In this document: positions 32,694 through 41,921 of the stretch, piece after piece
Numbering within the stretch: the stretch's first letter is position 1
Layout: every line of letters begins with the position of its first letter
NCBI GenBank assembly: GCA_008694505.1
Contig: VZDJ01000059.1
Coordinates: forward strand, 1-64,000
DNA length: 64,000 bases
Direction: 5' to 3'
From: Cyanoderma ruficeps
Taxonomy: Eukaryota; Chordata; Aves; Passeriformes; Timaliidae
Notes under the pieces: generated by a model
Seen by the model: the letters and a program-made list of their open reading frames with translations, nothing else
The model's database searches: none
Told to the model about the DNA's origin: nothing
Made by a program: the position numbers and the translations under genes

Positions 32694-33391
32694 ACTGAAT
32701 GGTATGGCTAAGGCCTTCCAACGTTTCCCCACACTCCTCTAAATGTTATGACTGACTTCTTATGTTGCTGATATCACACAGAGATTAGATTGAGCACTAC
32801 TAAAGGAAATTGACAATGCACAACTATTTAACTTACTAAAAACTCTGTGCCATACTATCCAAGCTGGAACTCGCCCCTATTACATACTACACATCCAAAG
32901 CAACACAAATTTACCAGGTTTCATCACAGAGGGAAATGCTCGAGCAGATAGGCTAGCTGGCCCTGCCTGGACAGCACCACAGCCAGATATGCTGGTACAA
33001 GCAAAGGTATCACACGATTTTTTCCACCAAGGTGTTCGAGCATTAAAACAACAGTTCCATCTGTCAAGCACAGAGGCTTGTAATATAGTTAACACTTGTG
33101 CTGACTGCCAAGGCCACACTGCACCACTGCAGATGGAGGCAAACCCTTGTGGACTATGTGCTTTGCAAGTCTGGCAAACTGATGTCACACACATCCCTGA
33201 ATTTACACGTCTGAAATATGTACATTTATCTATTGACACCTTTTCATCAGCAATATGGGCTGCAGTACACACAGGAGAAAAAAGTCGGGATGCTATTGCG
33301 CATTGGAGATCGGCCTTTGCTGCTTTAGATATCATATTCCCCGTACCATCAAAACAGACAATGGCCCTGCATACATTTCACAGAAAATGAG
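32694..33391 (+). pseudogene. pol: RNase H end and integrase N-terminal half of provirus F
   Basis: Beta-like pol. RNase H is entered in its middle (GMAKAFQRFP, about 32700), broken to about 32830, then LLKTLCHTIQ, YILHIQSNTNLPGF and NARADRLAGP. The integrase N-terminus from 32989 has HDFFHQG...CADC zinc ligands (about 33010-33110), DVTHIPEF (about 33181) and, in another frame, the DNGPAY segment (about 33357). It is interrupted at 33391 by LTR E2. Nothing of the F 5' half is present. Confidence 0.85.
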
Positions 33392-33541
33392 TGTCTCGGG
33401 TTGCAATGCATGATGTAACCAAAAGTATGTATTCTATTGCCATCTGTTGAAAACAGTTGGGGAGGTGTTTTCTTTATGTATTCTATGACCCATTCCTCAT
33501 AACTCCAGAGGGGAAGGTGTCTTCTGCTAAAACCAGGTGGG

Positions 33542-34183
33542 TGTCCTGGTTTAGGGCAAATTGAGGAGGAAACCTCAGAATAGGGTTCCTTTGGGAAGCA
33601 AACCCAAATGGCCCCTCCCCCAATTGGTCTGGGAAAAATTCTCCTTAGAGAAAAGTGGAAAAAACTATTTAACAAAGTGCACACAAGCATAAAAAAATAA
33701 TAACATGAAACAATAAAACCTCTTGTCGTTCTGAAGTGAGATGGCAAACTCAGAATGTCCTTGCCATGGGTTGTAGCTCAACTCACTCAGTTTCTTATCA
33801 GTCCCTCCGGTGGTGGAGAATGCCGTTCTGGGCCCCGGTGGGCCACAGGTGTGAGCTCCCGGTGCTCTTCTGGGTTTTTCAGTCCAGAGCAGGTTTAAAC
33901 AGTCCCAAGAAAATGGAAAAAAACAGTCCGGGGAACTTGTCTGCCCCAGCTAGCTAAAAACTAACTAAAGCACAGGAGATCTCTGTCCTGCTGTCTGTCT
34001 GTGCTACAGACAACACAGTCCAGGAGCAGAATGCGGAGGAGTGAGTGCAGTTTCTGAAAACAAACTGCATGCTGCGTCTTTTCCTCTGTTCGCTCTCAGA
34101 ACCAGTCTTAAAGGTACAGGACACAATATCCAACATAAACAGACTAGACGATTGGGGCTACAAGCATCAGTCACCCTAGGACA
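33542..34183 (-). mobile_element. Solo LTR G2 inside E2, 5-bp target duplication
   Basis: 642 bp, ends TGTCCTGG / CCTAGGACA, direct repeat GTGGG at 33537-33541 and 34184-34188. It matches G1 (the element D LTR) and G3. The reverse AATAAA/TTAAATAG equivalent near 33665 gives minus orientation. Confidence 0.93.
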
Positions 34184-34292
34184 GTGGGGCAGTGTTCTTT
34201 ATCTCTTCCCCATCCCATCCTCCCTCCAGGGGGATATCTTCTGTTAATGGGCCATTAAGGTTCACTGCATGACTGATAAAATTACATCATCC

Positions 34293-34800
34293 TGTTAGCA
34301 TTGAAACACATAATCACAGAATGATTATATGCAGGTGCTTTTATTGAAGAGCTCTGGGAATCGGGTACAGGATACAAACCCAAATCTGACTCCGACATGA
34401 ATTCGAAATGGACATGTTTCTATACCCTTTTGTTATATAATTATACATATTTATTATTAAACTCATATTGTTCTATTGTATACATTGATCTTATCCAAGC
34501 ATGAATTCTTGTAGTTTCCATCAAGCCCCCCAAATATAATTTCTCATGATTCTGAAATAATAATCATATTCAAGTACCAAACAATCATTACATTTAACAA
34601 TCATATCATGATGATTATGCAGGTCCAGTTTCTTCTGTACATGATCTAGTAAAGACAAAACCTAACCTTTGTTTCCAGGACCTTCATAGTTTTGGTTCCC
34701 TTCCCAGACCTATCCAGGCCCAACCTTTCTTTCCACCTCCCCTGAATCTATTGTATGGAATTTCCATGATTTTTAGAAACATTTTAACCCTATGCTATCA
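34293..34800 (-). mobile_element. Solo LTR O inside E2, 4-bp target duplication
   Basis: 508 bp AT-rich, ends TGTTAGCAT / ATGCTATCA, direct repeat ATCC at 34289-34292 and 34801-34804. A comparison with uninterrupted E1 shows the insertion between its CATCC and ATTGTGAG. Reverse AATAAA (CTTTTATTG near 34336) gives minus orientation. The 4-bp duplication fits a gamma-type family. Confidence 0.9.
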
Positions 34801-35290
34801 ATCCCATTGTGAGATGCTCCACCCAGTGAGAGGAGCCAAGCATTCCTACCTGGATAAAATCTGAGATTCAGAACACCAGGACAGCCTGTTTCCACTGGAT
34901 TCCCAGAGGAAGACCGGACCCATCTCACCACTACTGGACCTTCAGAGGAAAACTACACCCTTCTACAGGATCATCTCTGCTTCAACAGAACCACATTTGC
35001 CACTCCAGGAGGACTTAATTGGACTGCTACCAACACCCTGACCAACAGGGTATCAGGCTGTATTCTGACTCTGTCAGTGGTTTTTTCTTTGTTTGTTTGC
35101 TTTTTTTGTACTACTACATTTTTACTTTTAATATTCCTAGTAAAGAATTGTTATTCCTATTCCCATATCTTTGCCTGAAAGCCCCTTATATTCAAAATTA
35201 TAATAATTTGGAGGGAGAAGGTTTACATTCTCCATTCCAAAGGAAGCTTTGACTTTCCCTGGCAGACACCTGTCTTTTCAAACCGAGACA

Positions 35291-35776
35291 AGACATTTCC
35301 TACAGCTCTGGGATGTATCACACCACACAGGTATCCCCCGCTTAGCAAAAGGACAAGCCATCGTGGAAAGAGCACATGGCACTTTAAAACGTATACTTGA
35401 AAAACAAAAGGGAGGAATGTGTGGTGAATCCCCACAAAGCAGGGTAGCTAAAGCTATCTATACACTAAATCATTTAAAAGTATTAGAAAAGTCCCAGAAC
35501 CCAGTCATTTTAAATCACTTTCTATCACTACAATCATCTGGCAATGATCAGTCACCCAAAACCTAGGTAATGGTACGAGACCTTATCAGCCATAAGTGGG
35601 GAGGTCCGTGGAATCTCATTACCTGGGGTCAAGGATATGCCTACATTTCTACGGACACTGGAACACATTGTATACCTGCCATATGTGTCCATCCTGCCCT
35701 ACGTCCTGCCCAGGACCACAAGCAGCATCCTCCTGATGGCCCCTCAACAGATGTCAAGGAGTCGTGTATGAAATAG
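35291..35776 (+). pseudogene. pol: Integrase C-terminal half of provirus F
   Basis: It resumes with LQLWDVSHHTGIP and contains the catalytic Glu motif IVERAHGTLKRIL (about 35355-35395). One stop separates 35249-35566 from 35570-35776. The C-terminal domain has WNLITWGQGYAYISTDTG (about 35610-35665) and a Pro/Asp tail. It is close in motif content to the integrase of provirus V (63296-64000), so F and V may be related lineages. Confidence 0.86.
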
Positions 35777-36211
35777 TGATGGAAACAACTTGTTCACCTA
35801 CCTCATGAAGATCTGGGACTCTTGAAGTGACAGTTCATTTAGGGATTTTGTTTGTTTACAAATTGTTTTTTCTGTTTCCAAATTGTTTTCCTGTTAGTTG
35901 GGTTTTTCTCACCGTTCTAAAAGTTGAATTGTTTCTTGTTTTTACTGTTAAGTTGTAACTTGTAACTATAAGTAGTTAACCTGTGGCATGTTAGCCTGAA
36001 GGATTGTGATCTTGCCTGACAGCTCCTGGAAGTGAGTGCTGGAACTCCAGTGGTACATGGGATACACTGCTGCCTGAGGGGAATTGGGTTTGTCAAAAAC
36101 CTCATTCAAATTAGACCCATGCTGTCTTCTGTCACGCTATCTGCAAAGGGCCCTTGCAGGTAGGATAACAGAGAACACTTTGCATTTTTTAATAAAAACG
36201 AAGGTAGGAAT
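35777..36211 (+). other. Env-less 3' spacer of provirus F
   Basis: 435 bp between the integrase stop and the LTR with no Env motif in any frame. It ends with a purine-rich stretch AAAACGAAGGTAGGAAT immediately before the LTR, a plausible polypurine tract. Like V, this lineage seems to have lost env altogether. Confidence 0.65.
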
Positions 36212-36543
36212 TGTTGCAGCACAGTTGGTCTGTAGCTGGACAAAATATATCTGTTCAAAACAAATCCAGTTTGGCTAACCTGGCTTGTTCTAGAAACAAG
36301 TCCCTGGGTGAACAATGGAACTTATGCAGGAACTTCAGCCAATCATGTTCAGTCCAGAGGGCAGACATTTCACTGGTCAGGGAGTTGGGCGGTGTTAAAA
36401 CCCAGACCACTCAGTTGTCTGGACCTGGGAGTTTTGAACTACTATATGAGAAGGATCCGAACAATAAAATGGGCTGTTGGCTGATGACCCTTGGTGTGTA
36501 CTGTGTTGTGTGTCTGTGTCTAACCCATGAAGGTCACATAACA
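36212..36543 (+). mobile_element. 3' LTR of provirus F
   Basis: 332 bp, TGTTGCAGC...CATAACA, with CTATATGAG at about 36440 as TATA box and AATAAA at about 36462. Starts right after the polypurine-like stretch. Confidence 0.8.
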
Positions 36544-36558
36544 TAGTTTGACCAAGAT

Positions 36559-36910
36559 GGGCCTCATGGCACACAGGTGCCACTGGGACATTGCCAGGCC
36601 TAGTAGAAACAAGGCTCCATTATTGCACAACAGGGCCTCATGGCACCTGGGCCACTGTGTTGCAATGGAATCTCATGGAAGCAAGTGTCCATTGTGACAG
36701 AGCAGGGCCTCATGGCACCCAGGAGACCACCGTGATGCAATGCAGTCTTGGGGAACCCAGTGGTACCTGCAAACATAGCATAGCCTCATGGAACGCAGGT
36801 GCCACTTGGATATTGCCAGGGCAGGTGGAACTCAGTGTCCATTGTTGCAATGGAATCCGATGGAAGCAAATGTCCATTGTTACATAGCAGGGCCTCATGG
36901 GAATCCAGGG
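36559..36910 (+). repeat. Satellite of about 73 bp, GGGCCTCATGGCAC units
   Basis: Four to five diverged units, starts near 36559, 36631, 36703, 36779 and 36887; the fourth is longer (about 109 bp). Each has (G/A)GCCTCATGG(C/A)AC followed by TGCAATGGAATC(T/C)(C/G)ATGGAAGCAA in some units. Open frames through it on both strands are incidental. Confidence 0.7.
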
Positions 36911-37342
36911 GACTGTGATCGGCAGGCTCAGCACTAGTACTGCCCCGAAGAGTTCGTCTCTGTAAGCCTCTTTTTTGGGTTAGGGGTTAGGCTTAGGCGT
37001 AGGCTTAGGTTTAGTCTCAGTGTTAGGGTTTGGATGAGTATCACATCACTTCCAGTGAGGATGCCATATTTGTCAGGTATCATGAGACTTCTTCCCTGAG
37101 ACTTCATCTTGTCTGCTGGCAGATGCCACTTCCAGCCAAGCCACCATCTTTTTTGTGGTGCTTTGGAAGGAATTTGAGGGTTAGAGTTTGTATTCTAGTT
37201 AGGGTTAGGGTTTAGGGTTAGCGTTAGGGTTCAGATTTGGGTTAGGGTTAGGCCCCCCATTAGGGTTAGTGTTAGGGTTATGGTTAGGACTCGGGTTGGG
37301 CGTTAGGCTTAGGGTGACAGTTAGGGTGTGGATTTGGGTTAG

Positions 37343-37891
37343 TATAGAAGTCCGCTTTCTGGGGGCTGCTTCACCGGCGAGCCTGCCCCTTGGACTCTAT
37401 ATGTCAGGTGTTTGCTTGTCCTGAATCTCAGGCTGAAGCGTGGATTGCGGCGTGCAAGAAAAGAGCGGGCTTTGCTAGGTTTTAGATGGTTTTATTACCT
37501 CCCACGTGCAGGTGTCAGTTCAGGGAGGCAGAGGGTTCAGGAGCTCAAGTGAACAGGCTGAACCCCCGTTGCAAGAGCCCCGGGGGGGCAAAGCACCCCA
37601 CTTAAGTGTGGGGGCGGCTCCCAAACAACAAGGAGCTCAGCACCAATGATCAGGGAGGGGAGGGTGTAGCCCAACACAGAAACTTAACACAACGATGGAA
37701 GAAGGTGCCACTCATGTACCCAGACGAATCCCAGGGCCTTTTCCCTAGAATTTTCTAGATCTTACAACATGATTGACACCAGGGGACTCAAGGCCACACC
37801 ATTAGGGGGTTTGGGGGGGGATTGGGACAAACCAATATGAACATGTTACAAAGTATATAAAACATTGAAAACCAAATTTCGCACTGCTACA
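37343..37891 (-). mobile_element. Solo LTR N1 with 6-bp target duplication and a non-CA 3' end
   Basis: 549 bp. Direct repeat GGTTAG at 37337-37342 and 37892-37897. On the minus strand it starts TGTAGCAGTGC and ends CTTCTATA, not CA. The reverse AATAAA (TTTTATTAC near 37492) sets orientation. N2 shows the same ending. The flanking repeat is a telomere-like motif, so a chance match is possible here, but N2 is independent. Confidence 0.82.
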
Positions 37892-38298
37892 GGTTAGGGT
37901 TTGGGTTTGGGTTATGCTTAGGGTTAGGCTGAGGCTTTGGGTTCGGGTTTAGGGTTGGGCTTAGGGTAAGGCTTAGGGTTTTGCTTCGGGTAAGGGTTAG
38001 GCTTGGGCTTAGCATTTGGGTTAGGCTTAGGGTTTGGGTGAGTATTAAATCTCTTCCTGTGAGGATGTCATATTTGTCTGGTATCATGTGCCTTCCGGCC
38101 TTAGGTGACATCTTGTGTGCTTGCATATGCTATTTCCACCCAGGCCGCCATCTTTTTTGTGGGACTGTGGAAGGAGTTTTACAGTTACGGTGTAGGTTCT
38201 GTTTAGGGTTAGGCTTAGCCTTATGGATGGGGTTAGGATTCTGTGTAAGGCTTCTGCTTAGCGTTAGGGTTAGGCTTAGGCTTAGAATTTGAGTGAGA

Positions 38299-38932
38299 AA
38301 TGTCGCAGCCGGCGGTGGTCAGAGTGCCACGACGTTCCTGGAGAAGCGTCCTGAAACGGACATCTCAGAGGCACAGATGCTTCTGCTGCCTGCTGAGTGA
38401 TTTCCAGCTCTTCAGTGAAATCAGATCTTGGGGCGGCACTGAGTGATTTCAAGCTCTTTAGTGAAATCAGCTCTTCTAGGCGACGCTGAAAGAAGAGACG
38501 GAGCTTTCGTATGGAGTTCCACAGGAGGCTTTCCACAGGAGCTTCTTCTTCTTTGGATTCCAGTGACGAAGTGCCAGAGAGCCAGGGAAAGCAGAAGGTT
38601 ATATAGGGAAGGCACAGGACAGGGTAGAACATCTGAGCCAATCAGGTGGAGGATTGAGAAATGAACCAATGAGGGGAAGGATCGAAAACGGACCAATCGG
38701 CTGGGGTAAAAAGGAGGAAGTAGGGACAGAACCAATGAGGTATAACTGATTAACACATTTCCTCACCATAACAGAGAGAGCTGTCTGCCAGTGTTTCTCC
38801 CTTAGAGGGTTGTGTTTATATACTGTCGGGCTTGACTGCTCTCTCTCCAGGGGAACATGTTTATATTATTGTCTATCTTCTCTCTAGGGGTGTGTGCTTA
38901 TATTAACATTGCCTGGAGTAACAGCCTCCACA
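38299..38932 (-). mobile_element. LTR-like insertion W in the satellite
   Basis: About 634 bp, TGTCGCAGCC...CCTCCACA, replacing satellite core sequence. On the minus strand there are four ATTGG (CCAAT-box) copies upstream of CTATATAAC near 38600, a promoter-like layout. A 43-bp direct duplication with TGATTTC(C/A)AGCTCTT(C/T)AGTGAAATCAG lies at about 38395-38475. No clear target duplication. Confidence 0.65.
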
Positions 38933-39244
38933 AGTATCACATCTTTCCCCGTGAGGATGCCATATCTGTCAGGTATCATGTTACTTCCACCCTTAGACGC
39001 CATCTTGTGTGCTAGTAGATGCCACTTACAGCCAAGCTGCCATCTGTTTGGTGGTATTATGGAATGAGTTTAAGGGTTTGGGTTAGGTTTAGGCTTAGGT
39101 TTTTTGTTCAGGTGAGTATCACATCTCTTCCAGTGAGGATGCTGCATTTGCCCGGTATCATGTGACTTCTGCCCTGAGCCGCCATCTTGTGTGCTGCCAG
39201 ATGCTACTTCTGGCCAAGCCACCATATTTTTTGTGGTAATGTGG

Positions 39245-40333
39245 TGTTGGAACCCTGGAGGCTGAAAATTTCAAGCTTTCTGTACTGAGGGGCATTGACC
39301 CTCAGGCAGGGGCATTGACCCTCAGGCAGGCACTACACTTGACTTGAGGCCATGGAACAGGCTTCCAAAGTTGAGTGATAGTACTGGGGTTGTGGGTGTG
39401 TAGTTTGAATAGTGTTGTGTGATCTCATAGGGTGAAAAACTTGAATTTGGGATTTTAGTATATAGCAATATATGGGGCAAGATGTAGGACTTTGGGTGTT
39501 GTCTGGTGTAGGAATGCATTTCCCACACCCAGCAAGTGTTTTTCATATAGGGAAAAGTTTGACTCACCCTTTAAGGTAAAGAACCCACAAACTTCTTTGC
39601 AGTTCTGACAGTAATTGGCTCAGGGCCAAGAGATAAGCATCTATTGGACATTGTCACCCTTCTTCAAATCCTGTATCTCTATTGGCTGCAAGCCAGGTTA
39701 TCCCTCCTAAAACATTCAGTATTTAGGAAGAAGCACAAAGGAAGTAAGAAGGCATTTTGGAGTGTTTTAGCAAGATGTTGGAGGTTTTCTTGAACACCCG
39801 TGCGGCTTATCATTTGTTTTCTGTAACATTTGTTATTTTTCCTTATTAAACCTTTTGCTTTACAAAACACCTCTAAAGAGCAGTCTTACTAATTAATTTT
39901 AGCTACTTCTCGGCAAAGACTGGACCCTCAGAGATTGATACATTAGCACGTAGTTTATAAGACTCTGACCACGTGCTAACCTGTATCAGTCTGGGTCCTT
40001 CTTCTTTGTCTTCTTCCTCCTTCTTCATGGGTTTGGGTGGTTTTCTGTAATTTGGTGCAAAAGGTCCATATTGCGGACCTTGGGTGGTCATTATTGGGTC
40101 AGAAAAAAAAATAATATAGGTGTCACCTTGTTATTGGGTAATTAGCTCTTAAATAACCTTGAAAAGAATTAGAGGTACTCCATTTTACGTCATTTCTCTG
40201 ACTTGCTAGTTAGAGCTCATGGCTCGTGAGTCTGTAAATAGATAAGAATTAATATACATCCAAGTCCAAACCTAAACTGTGACTCCCGTGTTTTAATCCC
40301 GACCTTGACAAAGAAGCCAGAAGAGTCACACTG
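39245..40333 (+). mobile_element. LTR-like insertion P in the satellite, 5-bp target duplication
   Basis: About 1.09 kb starting TGTTGGAACCCTGG; direct repeat TGTGG at 39240-39244 and 40334-40338, in the TACTGTGGAAGG part of the satellite core. ATTAAA at about 39845 in plus orientation. Contains a 20-bp tandem duplication GGGGCATTGACCCTCAGGCA (39292-39330) and a strong stem-loop (next entry). Confidence 0.78.
39922..39998. repeat. Stem-loop in insertion P
   Basis: Arms of 30 and 28 bp (39922-39951 and 39971-39998) pair through GGACCC/GGGTCC and TTAGCACGT/ACGTGCTAA with a few mismatches between, loop of about 19 bases. Lies about 80 bp downstream of the putative poly(A) signal. Confidence 0.75.
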
Positions 40334-40396
40334 TGGAAGGAGTTTTAAGGTTTGGGTTTAGGGTTAGGGTTCGTATTTGGCTTAGGGCAAGGGTTA

Positions 40397-41073
40397 TCAC
40401 AGGTTTGGTTTCTCACCCAAGATTCAGGTTGTTAAAAGTCCTTCGCCCTCTAAAAGCCCTGAGCCGCGTCGCAAGAAAAAAAGCGAAATCTTCAAGGCCT
40501 TGTTTTCAGGTTTTTCGTGTTGTTTATTTGATATCTCAGTTTTCTCCGCACCCAGCTGAGGTCTGGACAGCGGCTGGGGCTCGAGGCGACTGACTGCCAA
40601 TGGGGCATTGCTTTACTCTTATACAGATAACTACGTGCCCACTATTTACAATTTTGTGCCAATGTGTAGTACCTATACTAGAAGGGTCATTTCTACCTTG
40701 ACCCAATCCCCTCAAACTACTTTGTGTCATCACCACATCAGAAGATGGGGTACGAGGAAGAAGGAGAGGAACTTAGGGCAACACCCTAAATCCTCCATCT
40801 TGTCCCCCATTTACCTCTATTCTAAGAACCCCTAAACTACAAAATTTTTCACCCCATGCTGTGCTAAACTACTACTTTCACACTTTTGAGGTTTGTAATT
40901 TCTCTCTCAGTGTTGGAAGCCTCTCCCATGGACTAAAATCAAACCCAGTGTCTTCCTGGGCTCTGTGTCAAGGTCTCCAACCCCCCTGGACTGGCTCCAC
41001 ACCCCCTTGTCCAGGGTTCAAACTCCCTTCCTCGGGTCCCAGGTCATCCAAAGGGATGCCTTGGACTCCAACA
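40397..41073 (-). mobile_element. 3' LTR of provirus Q
   Basis: 677 bp; minus strand TGTTGGAGTCCAAGG...CCTGTGA. It is preceded by polypurine tract CAGGAGGGGGAGA. AATAAA near 40531 and TATAAG near 40618 (minus). R1 (45136-45820) is a full-length relative. The 3' end is GA, not CA. Confidence 0.88.
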
Positions 41074-41754
41074 TCTCCCCCTCCTGTTTGCACCAAAAAC
41101 ACCTCTTTGGCAGCTTTGTCCATGGCTCGCCGCATGCATTGAAACAAACACGGCACAAACCATGAAAAGAATTACAAACCCCAATAGAATACATACAGCT
41201 GTCTTTGAAATCTCCTTCCACAATGGTAAAAGGTGAAAAAAATCGAACATGCCATCCAGCCATGACCCAGTTAACTCTCCAAGTTTGTTCAACATCTTAG
41301 TGCAATTACACCAAGATGATGCATTTTTGTAAATGATGTGATTTGGAGTGACATCTATTGTTTTAATTTTTGCCACTCCGGAATGATTAAATTCCACAAA
41401 AAGATCTATTTTGACTGATCCAAGAATTTCCCGTTCCTGAAGTTCAAAAGGAGCCACAGGAAGGAATTTCGCCCAAACATCCCATTGGTCCACTGGAGTT
41501 AAAATGACCTTTGAAATTGTTGGAGGGATGTTTTCTGGAATCGGCCATTCACTCACTGGCAACCCCACTAAACATGTTGAAAAGGGCTTCCCTGGTCTTG
41601 AGTGTGTCAAACAGATTGTGTCCAACCCTGATGCATTGGCCAGAGTTTCCCAAACATTCTCTTTGGGTTGAGCCATGGGCCAAACTGCCGCATCGCCCAA
41701 GGCAACCAACAAGAAAATGAGGCATACGTGTTTTATCAAAGGCCTCCTTCCCAT
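41044..41754 (-). CDS. env: Internally deleted but open Env of provirus Q
   Basis: From ATG at 41754 the frame is open for about 236 codons to its stop at 41044, just inside the LTR; it also stays open upstream to 42000, overlapping integrase. Signal peptide (HVCLIFLLVALGDAA), N-terminal SU domain (NVWETLANAS, FSTCLVGLPV), several sequons (NAS, NHS, NCT), then directly a membrane anchor (TAVCILLGFVILFMVCAVFV). Missing: SU C-terminus, furin site, fusion peptide and the CX6CC ectodomain. It cannot be a fusogen. It could give a membrane-anchored receptor-binding-domain-like protein. Function is inference only. Confidence 0.8.
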   Translation of the reverse strand: MGRRPLIKHVCLIFLLVALGDAAVWPMAQPKENVWETLANASGLDTICLTHSRPGKPFSTCLVGLPVSEWPIPENIPPTISKVILTPVDQWDVWAKFLPVAPFELQEREILGSVKIDLFVEFNHSGVAKIKTIDVTPNHIIYKNASSWCNCTKMLNKLGELTGSWLDGMFDFFHLLPLWKEISKTAVCILLGFVILFMVCAVFVSMHAASHGQSCQRGVFGANRRGRCWSPRHPFG

Positions 41755-41921
41755 GGGAATCCCTGAAATGCACCACCACCCAAGTCCCAAAGAAAACTCA
41801 AATCCCAAAGTTTCTTTGGCATGTAGAACGAAGGGATGTCCGCTGTCTCGACACCCGCTCATGTCTGTGTGCCCGCGTCTCTGTTTCCAGCCTTGGGGTC
41901 CGCGTCTGCTTGCATTTGGAC

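Larger units (their letters stand above)
33392..35290 (+). mobile_element. LTR E2, interrupted by two further solo LTRs
   Basis: Same family as E1, ends TGTCTCGG / CCGAGACA. The integrase frame of provirus F resumes at 35291, confirming the ends, though only AG is shared between the flanks so no clear target duplication remains. Its own sequence is 33392-33541, 34184-34292 and 34801-35290; the rest is G2 and O. AGTAAA signal near 35139, plus orientation. Confidence 0.9.
36970..40396 (+). repeat. Subtelomere-like satellite: degenerate TTAGGG arrays with a 135-bp core unit
   Basis: Stretches of TTAGGG, TTAGGC, TTTGGG and similar variants alternate with a conserved core that starts GAGTATCACATCTCTTCC and ends TTTTTTGTGGTACTGTGGAAGG. 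Core copies: about 37033-37170, 38038-38175, 38933-39068, 39113-39244 (resuming 40334). The same satellite continues after provirus Q at 49740. The array is interrupted by N1, W, P and Q. Direct runs of exact TTAGGG are short, so this is not a functional telomere. Confidence 0.8.

Noticed and set aside
37180..37340. True chromosome-end telomere
   Set aside because: The TTAGGG runs are short, degenerate and followed on both sides by many kb of other sequence.
39903..40091. Small minus-strand ORF with acidic-basic composition in insertion P
   Set aside because: It overlaps the stem-loop, is only 62 codons and has no supporting context; it could be an ERV start fragment but cannot be supported.
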